From Ruminococcus_G sp050944415 (GTDB lineage: Bacteria > Bacillota > Clostridia > Lachnospirales > Lachnospiraceae): DNA of 11,820 nt. Shown one piece after another: positions 1 through 6,553 of this stretch; the stretch's first letter is position 1; each line of letters begins with the position of its first letter. The notes beneath the pieces were generated by a model. The model was not told the DNA's origin. It did not search any database and saw only the letters and a program-made list of their open reading frames with translations. The position numbers and the translations under genes were made by a program. The stretch covers positions 1 to 11,820 of the forward strand of contig JBMNRA010000075.1 of NCBI GenBank assembly GCA_050944415.1. The letters run 5' to 3'.

Positions 1-10
1 AAAAACATTC

Positions 11-36
11 CTCTATCGTGTTAAGTTTTCAAGGTA
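11..36 (-). other. rRNA-operon leader/spacer-like motif at the window edge
   Basis: Read on the minus strand, this edge contains ACCTTGAAAACTTAACAC followed by GATAGAGG. A block of the form 'nnCnTTGAAAACTnnA' is common in Firmicutes rRNA operons, in the leader before 16S or the spacer before 23S. That comparison is from memory. If it holds, an rRNA gene lies just beyond the left edge on the minus strand, after the terminator of the GGGtGRT operon. No mature rRNA sequence falls inside the window, and I could not find a convincing promoter between the terminator and the motif; the closest is a TATAAA-like hexamer without a good -35. Confidence 0.35.
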
Positions 37-80
37 CAAATTTATATCAGAGATCCATAATCTTTTGACACCTGAATCCT

Positions 81-122
81 ATAAAGAAAAAAACCGCACC
101 GGCTATCCAGCCAGTGCGGTTT
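81..122 (-). terminator. Rho-independent terminator of the NifU-like/GGGtGRT operon
   Basis: Positions 91-104 pair with 109-122 (AAACCGCAC with GTGCGGTTT outside, GGCT with AGCC inside, one C/A mismatch) around a four-base loop. On the minus strand the stem is followed by a run of T with one C, from the complement of 81-92. It lies about 47 nt after the stop codon of the GGGtGRT gene, which is the right place and direction to end that operon. The A-rich flank on the other side could give weak termination in the opposite direction. Confidence 0.87.
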
Positions 123-168
123 GTGTGTTGCATTATATCGCTTAAACGAATATGTTATCTTTTAAATA

Positions 169-1179
169 TTAGAACTTGCCAGCCTTGGCAGCTTCCTCAA
201 TGGCTACAGCGACTGCTACTGTCATACCAACCATGGGGTTGTTTCCAGCGCCGATCAGGCCCATCATTTCAACGTGAGCCGGAACGGATGAGGAGCCTGC
301 AAACTGAGCGTCAGAATGCATACGTCCCATGGTATCCGTCATACCATAAGAAGCAGGGCCTGCTGCCATGTTGTCCGGATGAAGGGTACGTCCTGTACCG
401 CCGCCGGATGCAACGGAGAAGTATTTCTTGCCGGCTTCCACACATTCTTTCTTATAGGTGCCTGCCACCGGATGCTGGAAACGTGTGGGGTTCGTGGAGT
501 TTCCGGTTATGGAAACGTCAACGCCCTCTTTCCACATGATGGCAACGCCTTCGCGGACATCGTTGGCGCCGTAGCAGTTTACTTTTGCACGGGGACCGTT
601 GGAATATGCTTTACGGAATACTTCTTTCAGTTCGCCTGTATAGTAATCATATTCGGTTTCCACATATGTAAATCCGTTGATACGGGCAATAATCTGAGCG
701 GCATCTTTTCCAAGACCGTTCAGAATAACACGCAGCGGTTTCTGGCGGACTTTGTTTGCCTTCTCAGCGATACCAATCGCGCCTTCCGCAGCGGCAAAGG
801 ATTCATGTCCCGCAAGGAAACAGAAACAGTCTGTCTCTTCCTCCAGCAGCATCTTTCCCAGATTTCCATGGCCAAGACCTACTTTACGCTGATCAGCTAC
901 AGAGCCGGGGATACAGAATGCCTGAAGTCCTTCGCCGATGGCAGCGGCGGCATCAGCAGCCCGTCTGCATCCTTTTTTAATCGCGATGGCAGCGCCTGTG
1001 ATATACGCCCAGCAGGCATTTTCAAAACAGATCGGCTGAATGCCTTTCACCTGATCGTACACATTCAGTCCCGCGTCTTTCGTAATCTTTTCAGCTTCTT
1101 CCAGTGAGGCAATGCCGTAACTGTTCAGCACGCTGTTGATTTTATCGATTCTTCTTTCATATGATTCAAATAAAGCCAT
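169..1179 (-). CDS. GGGtGRT-family protein, function unknown
   Basis: The 336-residue product carries the family's name-giving motif GGGTGRT at residues 259-265, directly followed by LHPDNMAAGPASYGM. Other glycine-rich blocks are GLGHGNLGK (about 101-109) and GLIGAGNNPMVGM (about 307-319). The protein looks soluble and cytosolic, with no signal peptide or membrane helix. It has eight cysteines (C51, C56, C71, C89, C118, C120, C202, C246), including a CFC pair. The family is recognised but has no established biochemical role that I know of. The start is supported by GAGGAGG about 10 nt upstream. The gene begins 21 nt after the stop of the NifU-like gene, so the two are almost certainly one operon, and a strong terminator follows. 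A role linked to iron-sulfur or sulfur chemistry is inferred only from this neighbour. Family assignment is very sure; function is open. Confidence 0.92.
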   Translation of the reverse strand: MALFESYERRIDKINSVLNSYGIASLEEAEKITKDAGLNVYDQVKGIQPICFENACWAYITGAAIAIKKGCRRAADAAAAIGEGLQAFCIPGSVADQRKVGLGHGNLGKMLLEEETDCFCFLAGHESFAAAEGAIGIAEKANKVRQKPLRVILNGLGKDAAQIIARINGFTYVETEYDYYTGELKEVFRKAYSNGPRAKVNCYGANDVREGVAIMWKEGVDVSITGNSTNPTRFQHPVAGTYKKECVEAGKKYFSVASGGGTGRTLHPDNMAAGPASYGMTDTMGRMHSDAQFAGSSSVPAHVEMMGLIGAGNNPMVGMTVAVAVAIEEAAKAGKF

Positions 1180-1200
1180 TTTTTCTATTCCTCCTCGTAC

Positions 1201-1893
1201 TTACTCTGCTCTGGGGTCAATGATTTTCACAGCATCATCTACACGGCCATACTGACCTTTTGCCTTTTCCCATGCAGTGGTAGGATCATCACCTTTTTTG
1301 ATGAAATCGGTCATCTTGCCGAGGTTGACAAACTGATAGCCGATGATCTCATCATCTTCATTCAATGCGATACCGGTAACGTATCCTTCAGCCATTTCCA
1401 GATAACGGGGACCTTTTTTCAGTGTACCGTACATGGTTCCGATCTGAGAACGGAGTCCTTTTCCAAGGTCTTCCAGTCCGGCTCCAATGGGCAGTCCGTC
1501 TTCGGAAAACGCGCTCTGGGAACGTCCATAAACAATCTGAAGGAACAGTTCACGCATAGCTGTATTGATAGCATCGCAGACCAGATCTGTATTCAAAGCT
1601 TCCAGCAGTGTTCTTCCCGGAAGAATTTCCGCCGCCATAGCTGCAGAATGGGTCATACCGGAACATCCCAGGGTTTCTACAAGCGCCTCCTGAATAATAC
1701 CGTCTTTTACATTCAGTGTCAGTTTACAGGCGCCCTGCTGCGGTGCGCACCATCCCACACCGTGTGTTAAACCTGATATATCTTTAATCTCTTTCGCCTT
1801 TACCCACTTTGCTTCCTCCGGAATAGGAGCTGCTCCATGGTTCACACCCTGCGCTACAGGACACATCATTTCTACTTCATGTGAATAAATCAT
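1201..1893 (-). CDS. NifU/IscU-like iron-sulfur scaffold-type protein
   Basis: The 230-residue product has an IscU/NifU N-terminal-like fold signature: GACKLTLNVKDGIIQEA (about 54-70) followed by ETLGCSGMTHSAAMAAEI (about 73-90). The latter matches the IscU block around its second cluster-ligand cysteine (here C77). C106 in LVCDAIN resembles the third IscU cysteine, and C49 or C56 could replace the first, although their spacing differs. The last 80 or so residues extend beyond a standard scaffold domain and match nothing I recognise. The start was placed at Met 1893 because AAAGGAG (1901-1907) sits 7 nt upstream of it; an in-frame ATG at 1914 lies upstream of that ribosome binding site and is unlikely. 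It is the first gene of the operon with GGGtGRT. No iscS, sufB or other Fe-S assembly gene is nearby, so a specialised rather than housekeeping role is plausible. Genome annotations usually call such proteins iron-sulfur cluster assembly scaffolds. Confidence 0.85.
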   Translation of the reverse strand: MIYSHEVEMMCPVAQGVNHGAAPIPEEAKWVKAKEIKDISGLTHGVGWCAPQQGACKLTLNVKDGIIQEALVETLGCSGMTHSAAMAAEILPGRTLLEALNTDLVCDAINTAMRELFLQIVYGRSQSAFSEDGLPIGAGLEDLGKGLRSQIGTMYGTLKKGPRYLEMAEGYVTGIALNEDDEIIGYQFVNLGKMTDFIKKGDDPTTAWEKAKGQYGRVDDAVKIIDPRAE

Positions 1894-1922
1894 TGTATGA
1901 CTCCTTTCAACCATTCAATCTT

Positions 1923-1950
1923 TTTATGATATTTTCTCACAAACTGACAA
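1923..1950 (-). promoter_or_regulatory. Probable SigA promoter of the NifU-like/GGGtGRT operon
   Basis: On the minus strand TTGTCA (1945-1950, five of six to the -35 consensus) is separated by 16 nt from CATAAA (1923-1928, four of six to the -10 consensus). Transcription would start near 1915, leaving a very short leader before the AAAGGAG ribosome binding site at 1901-1907. The -10 is mediocre, so this is a moderate call. Confidence 0.4.
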
Positions 1951-2027
1951 ATTAGTCCAGAAAAAAATACACATACATCTTCAAGTTTTTCTGTATAAAT
2001 GTTACTATATACCCACAGGAGGTTATT

Positions 2028-2762
2028 ATGAATCAATGCACAGCAACAGATTCCCGGCACAGATTTGCCCGTCTGTCGGGAAGTACATTAAAAATCATAG
2101 CCATCATAAGCATGCTGATCGACCATATCGGAGCCGCCCTTCTCTACGAAGGCATACTGCTTCCCAACGCTCCCATTGTCATCGGCACGCCCATGCACCG
2201 GCTTTATCTATTTTACCGGGCGCTCCGCTTCATCGGCAGGATTGCGTTCCCGATTTTCTGCTTTCTTTTAGTTCAGGGGTTTCTGCATACATCCGACCGG
2301 AATAAATATGTGCTGAGACTGGGAATCTTTGCCCTGGTTTCCGAGATTCCCTTCGACCTGGCGCTGCATGACAGTCTGATGGATTTTAACTACCAGAACG
2401 TGTTTTTCACACTGTTTCTGGGACTTCTCGTTATGATGATCATGGAACGTTTCGAAAAAAATGCTTTTCTGCAGATTGCGGCCGTGGCGGCAGGCATGGG
2501 TGCGGCATGGCTGTTAAAAACAGATTACAGCTATCACGGTATTCTTCTGATTGCCATACTATACTTTTTCCGCTATTATCCCGTTCTGCAGACTGTCGGC
2601 GGATGTTTAAGCCTTCTCTGGGAAGCCCCGGCCTGTCTTGCTTTCATTCCCATCAATCTGTACAGCGGAAAGAGGGGACTCTCACTGAAATACGTATTTT
2701 ATCTTTTCTACCCGGTACATCTTCTTATCCTGGCCGGAATCCGGACTCTGTTTTTGAACTGA
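2028..2762 (+). CDS. TraX-family membrane protein
   Basis: This 244-residue, strongly hydrophobic protein matches the TraX family. It has the N-terminal block GSTLKIIAIISMLIDHIGA (about 18-36), IGRIAFPIFCFLLVQGF (about 69-85), the NVFFTLFLGLL segment (about 124-134) and the C-terminal YPVHLLIL (about 228-235). About eight hydrophobic segments are visible, so it should be an integral membrane protein. F-plasmid TraX N-acetylates pilin and the family resembles membrane acyltransferases; conserved Asp32-His33 and His231 are plausible functional residues (inference). The start has AGGAGG five nt upstream. It stands alone between the divergent NifU-like operon and a convergent operon, with no relaxase, coupling protein or pilus gene in the window. 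Conjugation is therefore not implied, and the likely role is acylation of an unknown surface or envelope substrate. Confidence 0.88.
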   Translation: MNQCTATDSRHRFARLSGSTLKIIAIISMLIDHIGAALLYEGILLPNAPIVIGTPMHRLYLFYRALRFIGRIAFPIFCFLLVQGFLHTSDRNKYVLRLGIFALVSEIPFDLALHDSLMDFNYQNVFFTLFLGLLVMMIMERFEKNAFLQIAAVAAGMGAAWLLKTDYSYHGILLIAILYFFRYYPVLQTVGGCLSLLWEAPACLAFIPINLYSGKRGLSLKYVFYLFYPVHLLILAGIRTLFLN

Positions 2763-2769
2763 AAAAGAA

Positions 2770-2814
2770 AATCCCCGGAAATCAGCTTTCATACAGCTCT
2801 GATTTCCAGGGATT
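2770..2814. terminator. Shared hairpin terminator between convergent traX-like gene and argH operon
   Basis: Positions 2770-2785 pair with 2799-2814 (AATCCC with GGGATT, one mismatch, then GGAAATCAG with CTGATTTCC) around a 13-base loop. On the minus strand the stem is followed by TTCTTTTTC, a usable U-rich tail just after the stop of the acyltransferase gene (2817). On the plus strand it lies 7 nt after the traX-like stop but is followed only by TATTACCG, so it is weaker in that direction. Confidence 0.75.
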
Positions 2815-2816
2815 TA

Positions 2817-3482
2817 TTACCGTTTCTCCACAATACAGTCCTGAGATTTGAAAATACTGTCCGCCGCAATCACGCCCCGCACTGAGGACAGCGGATAGAC
2901 ATTCGTCCGGCGTCCGATGACAGTTCCGGGATTTAAAACGGAATTACATCCTACTTCCACTTCATCTCCCAGCATGGCCCCGAATTTTTTCAGTCCCGTT
3001 TCTATCTTCGTCTCTTTTCCTTTTACGACTACCAGTGTTTTGTCAGACTTCACATTTGAGGTGATAGATCCGGCTCCCATATGAGCTTTATAGCCCAGAA
3101 TAGAATCCCCTACGTAATTGTAATGGGGAACCTGTACTCTATTAAACAACACCACATTCTTAAGCTCTGTGGAATTTCCCACAACGGCGTCCTCGCCGAC
3201 AATGGCATTCCCGCGGATAAACGCGCACTGGCGGATTTCCGCATTTTTTCCGATAATGGCCGGACCAGTAATAGAAGCTGTGGGCGCCACTTTGGCGGAT
3301 TTTGCAATCCAGATATTCTCCCCTGTCCGTTCGTATTCTTCAGCACTTAAGGTCTTCCCCAGTTTTTCGATAAAAGCGCCGATCTCCGGCAGCACCTCCC
3401 AGGGATAGTTTTTCCCTTCAAATAACTCAGCCGCAATGGTTTCTTCCAACGTATATAAATCCTTTATAGTAATCTTATCCAC
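2817..3482 (-). CDS. GlmU-like left-handed beta-helix acyltransferase without a pyrophosphorylase domain
   Basis: The 221-residue product has hexapeptide-repeat (left-handed beta-helix) sequence from about residue 58 to 205, with repeats such as ITGPAIIGKNAEIR, AIVGEDAVVG and SVLNPGTVIG. Its HYNYVGDSILG (about 120-130) and AHMGAGSIT (about 133-141) match the GlmU acetyltransferase segment that contains the catalytic histidine (His363 in E. coli GlmU), so His120 is the likely base (inference from the family). The N-terminal 55 residues do not form a nucleotidyltransferase domain, so it cannot make UDP-GlcNAc alone despite the frequent label 'UDP-GlcNAc pyrophosphorylase'. The GTG at 3482 was chosen because it overlaps the end of topB by 8 nt and has AAGGGAG about 9 nt upstream. 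The upstream ATG codons would only read the topB tail in another frame. The acceptor substrate is unknown. It is the last gene of the operon. Confidence 0.83.
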   Translation of the reverse strand: MDKITIKDLYTLEETIAAELFEGKNYPWEVLPEIGAFIEKLGKTLSAEEYERTGENIWIAKSAKVAPTASITGPAIIGKNAEIRQCAFIRGNAIVGEDAVVGNSTELKNVVLFNRVQVPHYNYVGDSILGYKAHMGAGSITSNVKSDKTLVVVKGKETKIETGLKKFGAMLGDEVEVGCNSVLNPGTVIGRRTNVYPLSSVRGVIAADSIFKSQDCIVEKR

Positions 3483-5466
3483 GTTTTCTGACTCCCTTCC
3501 TGTAAAATTCTGCCGCCTTTTCATAAAATGCACGCAGCTGGTACTGATTATTCAGACGCAGGACACCATAGGTCCTGTCGCTGACAAATTTCTCCAGCTT
3601 CTGCATATATTCCTCTTCCGTAATGCTTCCTTCCGCCACGTAAGTCAGCCCTTTTTCCCAACTGGCTGTCAGCTCCGGGTTTAAAAGGGACCGGACGGAG
3701 GCGTTGACCACATCAAAAATCATTTCTCCCAGCAGGGTAGGCGTGATGATCTGACTTTTTTTATTCAGCGCAATATATTTGTTGGCAATCAGTTTCTTTA
3801 AAATCTCCGCTCGGGTGGCGCTGGTACCGATGCCGCTTCCTTTGATCTGAGCACGCAGTTCTTCGTCTTCAATCAGCTGTCCGGCATTTTCCATGGCCAG
3901 AATCATGGAACCGGAATTATAACGCTTAGGCGGAGACGTCTCGCCTTCTTTGATTTCAAAGCCTTTGACCGGAAGACTCTGCCCTTTCTTCAATGTCATC
4001 AGTGATTTTCCTTTTTCTTTGAAACCCTCTTCCTCCTTCTTTTTCAGAAAAGACAACTCCGCGATTTTCAGATAGCCTTCTTTCACCAGAACTTTCTCTC
4101 CTGTCACGAAGGTCTCCCCGCCGATCCGGACCGTCATGGAGATTCTCCGGAATTCCGCCGCCGGGTAAAAAACGCTTAAAAATCTCCGGGCAATCATCTC
4201 GTAAACCTTCCGGGAGGTTTCCGACACTGCCTTCAGCGCGCCCATCCCCTGACCGGTGGGTATAATGGCATAATGATCGGTAATCTGTCTGTCATTTACA
4301 TACCGGCTTTTGGAAATTCCCTTATAGGATTCTTTCTCCAGAATTTCAGCAGCAGAATTTCCACAGACAGAATACTGACAAAGGCCTTTTAAATTTCTGG
4401 CAATTACTTTGGCCACCGCCGTAGACAGGACCCTGGCGTCGGTTCTGGGATACGTCACCAGTTTTTTCTCATAAAGCTCCTGAACGATCCGCAGGGTTTC
4501 ATCGGGACTGATTTTCAGAAAACGGGAACCGTCGTTCTGAAGCTCCGCCAGATTGTAAAGCAGAGGAGGGTTTTTCTTTTCTGTCTTTTTCTCCACTGCT
4601 TCCACCAGACCTGTCACTGATTGTTCCTTTAAAAGCTCTGTCTTCAGTTTTTCGGCGTCCTCTTTCTTTTTCAGCCCGTTTTCTTTGTAAAGAGCAGGAG
4701 ACTGGAAAAACATACTCTGGGGGCAGACCCGCCATTCTCCTTCCAGCGTCCCCTCTGGCAGGGAATACACGGCCAGCAGACGGTAAAAGGGCGTTTTGAC
4801 AAACTCCCTGATTTCCCGCTCCCGGCGCACCACCATTCCCAGCACGCAGGTCATAACGCGGCCCACGGAAATCACCTGGTATTTGTTTCCCAGGAAACTG
4901 GCGACGCTGTTCCCGTATTTCAGAGACAGCAGCCGGGAAAAATTGATGCCCATCAGATAATCTTCCTTGGCGCGCAGATAGGCAGAGGCCGCCAGGTTAT
5001 CATATTCCGACAGATCTTGTGCTTCCCGGATTCCCCGCAGGATTTCTTCTTCCGTCTGCGAATCGATCCAGACACGCCGCCGTTCCTTTCCCTTTACACC
5101 AGCCATCATTTCCACCAGACGGTAAATATATTCACCTTCCCGTCCCGAGTCGGTACAGACATAGATGCAGGTAATATCCTCCCGGTTCAGCAGTCTGCTG
5201 ACGATATCATACTGCTTTTTTACCGCCGGTATTATCTCATATTTAAATTCAGAAGGTAAAAAAGGCAGGGTATCCAACCGCCACCTTTTATACTTTTCAT
5301 CGTATTTCTCCGGATAGCTCATGGTGACCAGATGTCCCACGCACCAGGTCACCACCGCTTCTTCCGACTCCAGATACCCGTCCATACGGCGGGCATTCAA
5401 TTTCAATGCTTTTGCAAATTCCTGAGCAACACTGGGTTTCTCAGCAATATATAAAGATTTTGCCAT
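3475..5466 (-). CDS. topB: DNA topoisomerase III (type IA)
   Basis: This 663-residue type IA topoisomerase relaxes or decatenates DNA through a transient 5'-phosphotyrosyl strand break. The Toprim domain shows LYIAEKPSVA (Glu9) and CTDSGREGE (Asp106, Glu110), the metal-binding pattern in the form usual for Firmicutes TopB. The active-site tyrosine is Tyr339 in VTYPRTDARVLS; the residue after TD is Ala where Ser is commoner. The conserved GSGIGTSATRAEILKKL lies at about 543-559. The protein ends soon after the core with no C-terminal zinc-finger cysteines, consistent with TopB rather than TopA. The start lies one nt after the asd stop (TAATATG) and has only a weak ribosome binding site, so translation is probably coupled to asd. 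Chromosomal topB copies are common and there are no plasmid or ICE genes around this one. Confidence 0.93.
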   Translation of the reverse strand: MAKSLYIAEKPSVAQEFAKALKLNARRMDGYLESEEAVVTWCVGHLVTMSYPEKYDEKYKRWRLDTLPFLPSEFKYEIIPAVKKQYDIVSRLLNREDITCIYVCTDSGREGEYIYRLVEMMAGVKGKERRRVWIDSQTEEEILRGIREAQDLSEYDNLAASAYLRAKEDYLMGINFSRLLSLKYGNSVASFLGNKYQVISVGRVMTCVLGMVVRREREIREFVKTPFYRLLAVYSLPEGTLEGEWRVCPQSMFFQSPALYKENGLKKKEDAEKLKTELLKEQSVTGLVEAVEKKTEKKNPPLLYNLAELQNDGSRFLKISPDETLRIVQELYEKKLVTYPRTDARVLSTAVAKVIARNLKGLCQYSVCGNSAAEILEKESYKGISKSRYVNDRQITDHYAIIPTGQGMGALKAVSETSRKVYEMIARRFLSVFYPAAEFRRISMTVRIGGETFVTGEKVLVKEGYLKIAELSFLKKKEEEGFKEKGKSLMTLKKGQSLPVKGFEIKEGETSPPKRYNSGSMILAMENAGQLIEDEELRAQIKGSGIGTSATRAEILKKLIANKYIALNKKSQIITPTLLGEMIFDVVNASVRSLLNPELTASWEKGLTYVAEGSITEEEYMQKLEKFVSDRTYGVLRLNNQYQLRAFYEKAAEFYRKGVRKRG

Positions 5467-5467
5467 A

Positions 5468-6553
5468 TTATTTGGCCTGAATGTAGCCTTTCGCCTTCAG
5501 TGTTTCCGCACAGAGGATAGCGCCGCCTGCCGCTCCTCTTACCGTATTATGGGAGAGGCCGATAAACTTATAATCGTAAACCGTATCTTCTCTCAGTCGT
5601 CCCACAGAAATACCCATACCATTCTCATAATCCACATCCAGAGTCACCTGTGGACGATTGTCTTCTTCCATGTACTGAATAAACTGCTTCGGTGCGCTGG
5701 GCAGATTCAGTTCCTGGGGAAGCCCTCTGAAATTCACAAGACGGTCAATCAGCTCTTCTTTTGTCGGTTTCTTACGGAATTTTACGAAAACCGCAGCCGT
5801 ATGTCCGTTCAGCACGGGAACACGAACGCACTGACAGGTAATCACCGGTGACTGTGCCGGTTTGATCACGCCATCTTCCACTTTTCCCCAGAGACGCAGC
5901 GGCTCTTTTTCACTTTTTTCTTCTTCTCCGCCGATATAGGGAATGATATTTTCTACCATCTCCGGCCAATCCTTAAAAGTTTTTCCGGCGCCGGAAATTG
6001 CCTGATATGTGGTTGCCACCACTTCATAGGGCTCAAATTCTTTCCAGGCTGTCAGCACAGGAGCGTAACTCTGAATGGAGCAGTTTGGTTTTACCGCTAC
6101 AAAACCGCGTGTGGTTCCCAGTCTTTTTTTCTGAGATTCAATGACGTCAAAATGTTCCGGATTAATCTCCGGCACAACCATGGGTACATCCGGCGTCCAG
6201 CGGTGTGCGCTGTTGTTGGATACTACCGGCGTCTCTGTTTTCGCATAGGCATCTTCAATCTCACGGATCTCTTCTTTTGTCATATCCACAGCGGAAAATA
6301 CAAAATCTACACTGGCTGCCACTTTTTCCACTTCATTGACATTCATGACTGTCAGATTTTTCACTGCTTCCGGCATCGGAGTTGTCATTTTCCATCGTCC
6401 GCCTACTGCTTCCTCATAGGTTTTTCCAGCGCTTCTGGGGCTGGCGGCCACCGTAACCACTTCAAACCAGGGGTGATTTTCCAGCAGGGCAATGAATCTC
6501 TGTCCTACCATTCCCGTTGCTCCCAGAATACCAACTTTTAATTTCTCACTCAT
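5468..6553 (-). CDS. asd: Aspartate-semialdehyde dehydrogenase
   Basis: The enzyme reduces aspartyl phosphate to aspartate semialdehyde with NADPH, the branch point toward lysine/diaminopimelate, threonine and methionine. The 361-residue product has the nucleotide-binding loop GILGATGMVGQRF (about 8-20), the catalytic cysteine Cys158 in KPNCSIQSY, VRVPVLNGHTAAV with Arg244 and the catalytic His251, and a C-terminal HNTVRGAAGGA (about 335-345). The motif spacing and length fit the archaeal/fungal subgroup rather than the enterobacterial one. The start ATG overlaps the argH stop by 8 nt (ATGAGTGA) and has GAGGAG seven nt upstream, so it is translated efficiently and coupled to argH. No riboswitch is possible directly upstream because that sequence is argH coding. 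Confidence 0.96.
   Translation of the reverse strand: MSEKLKVGILGATGMVGQRFIALLENHPWFEVVTVAASPRSAGKTYEEAVGGRWKMTTPMPEAVKNLTVMNVNEVEKVAASVDFVFSAVDMTKEEIREIEDAYAKTETPVVSNNSAHRWTPDVPMVVPEINPEHFDVIESQKKRLGTTRGFVAVKPNCSIQSYAPVLTAWKEFEPYEVVATTYQAISGAGKTFKDWPEMVENIIPYIGGEEEKSEKEPLRLWGKVEDGVIKPAQSPVITCQCVRVPVLNGHTAAVFVKFRKKPTKEELIDRLVNFRGLPQELNLPSAPKQFIQYMEEDNRPQVTLDVDYENGMGISVGRLREDTVYDYKFIGLSHNTVRGAAGGAILCAETLKAKGYIQAK

Noticed and set aside
65..70. TTGACA on the plus strand near the left edge
   Set aside because: No -10 lies at 16-18 nt spacing (17 nt gives only A residues), and the sequence ahead on the plus strand is the operon terminator and a minus-strand gene.
316..1107. Plus-strand open frame of 263 codons opposite the GGGtGRT gene
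   Set aside because: It lies antisense to a clearly recognisable family protein, its translation is Cys/Phe-rich without any known motif, and it is the kind of shadow frame expected there.
1994..2008. TATAAA and TACTAT as possible -10 elements for the traX-like gene
   Set aside because: Neither has a recognisable -35 at proper spacing (ACATAC and TTCAAG). A promoter must exist in 1915-2027, but I cannot place it with confidence.
3475..5466. topB and the traX-like gene as evidence of an integrative conjugative element
   Set aside because: Both families occur on plasmids and ICEs, but no integrase, relaxase, VirB4/VirD4 homologue, attachment repeat or abrupt composition change is visible, and the flanking genes are housekeeping.
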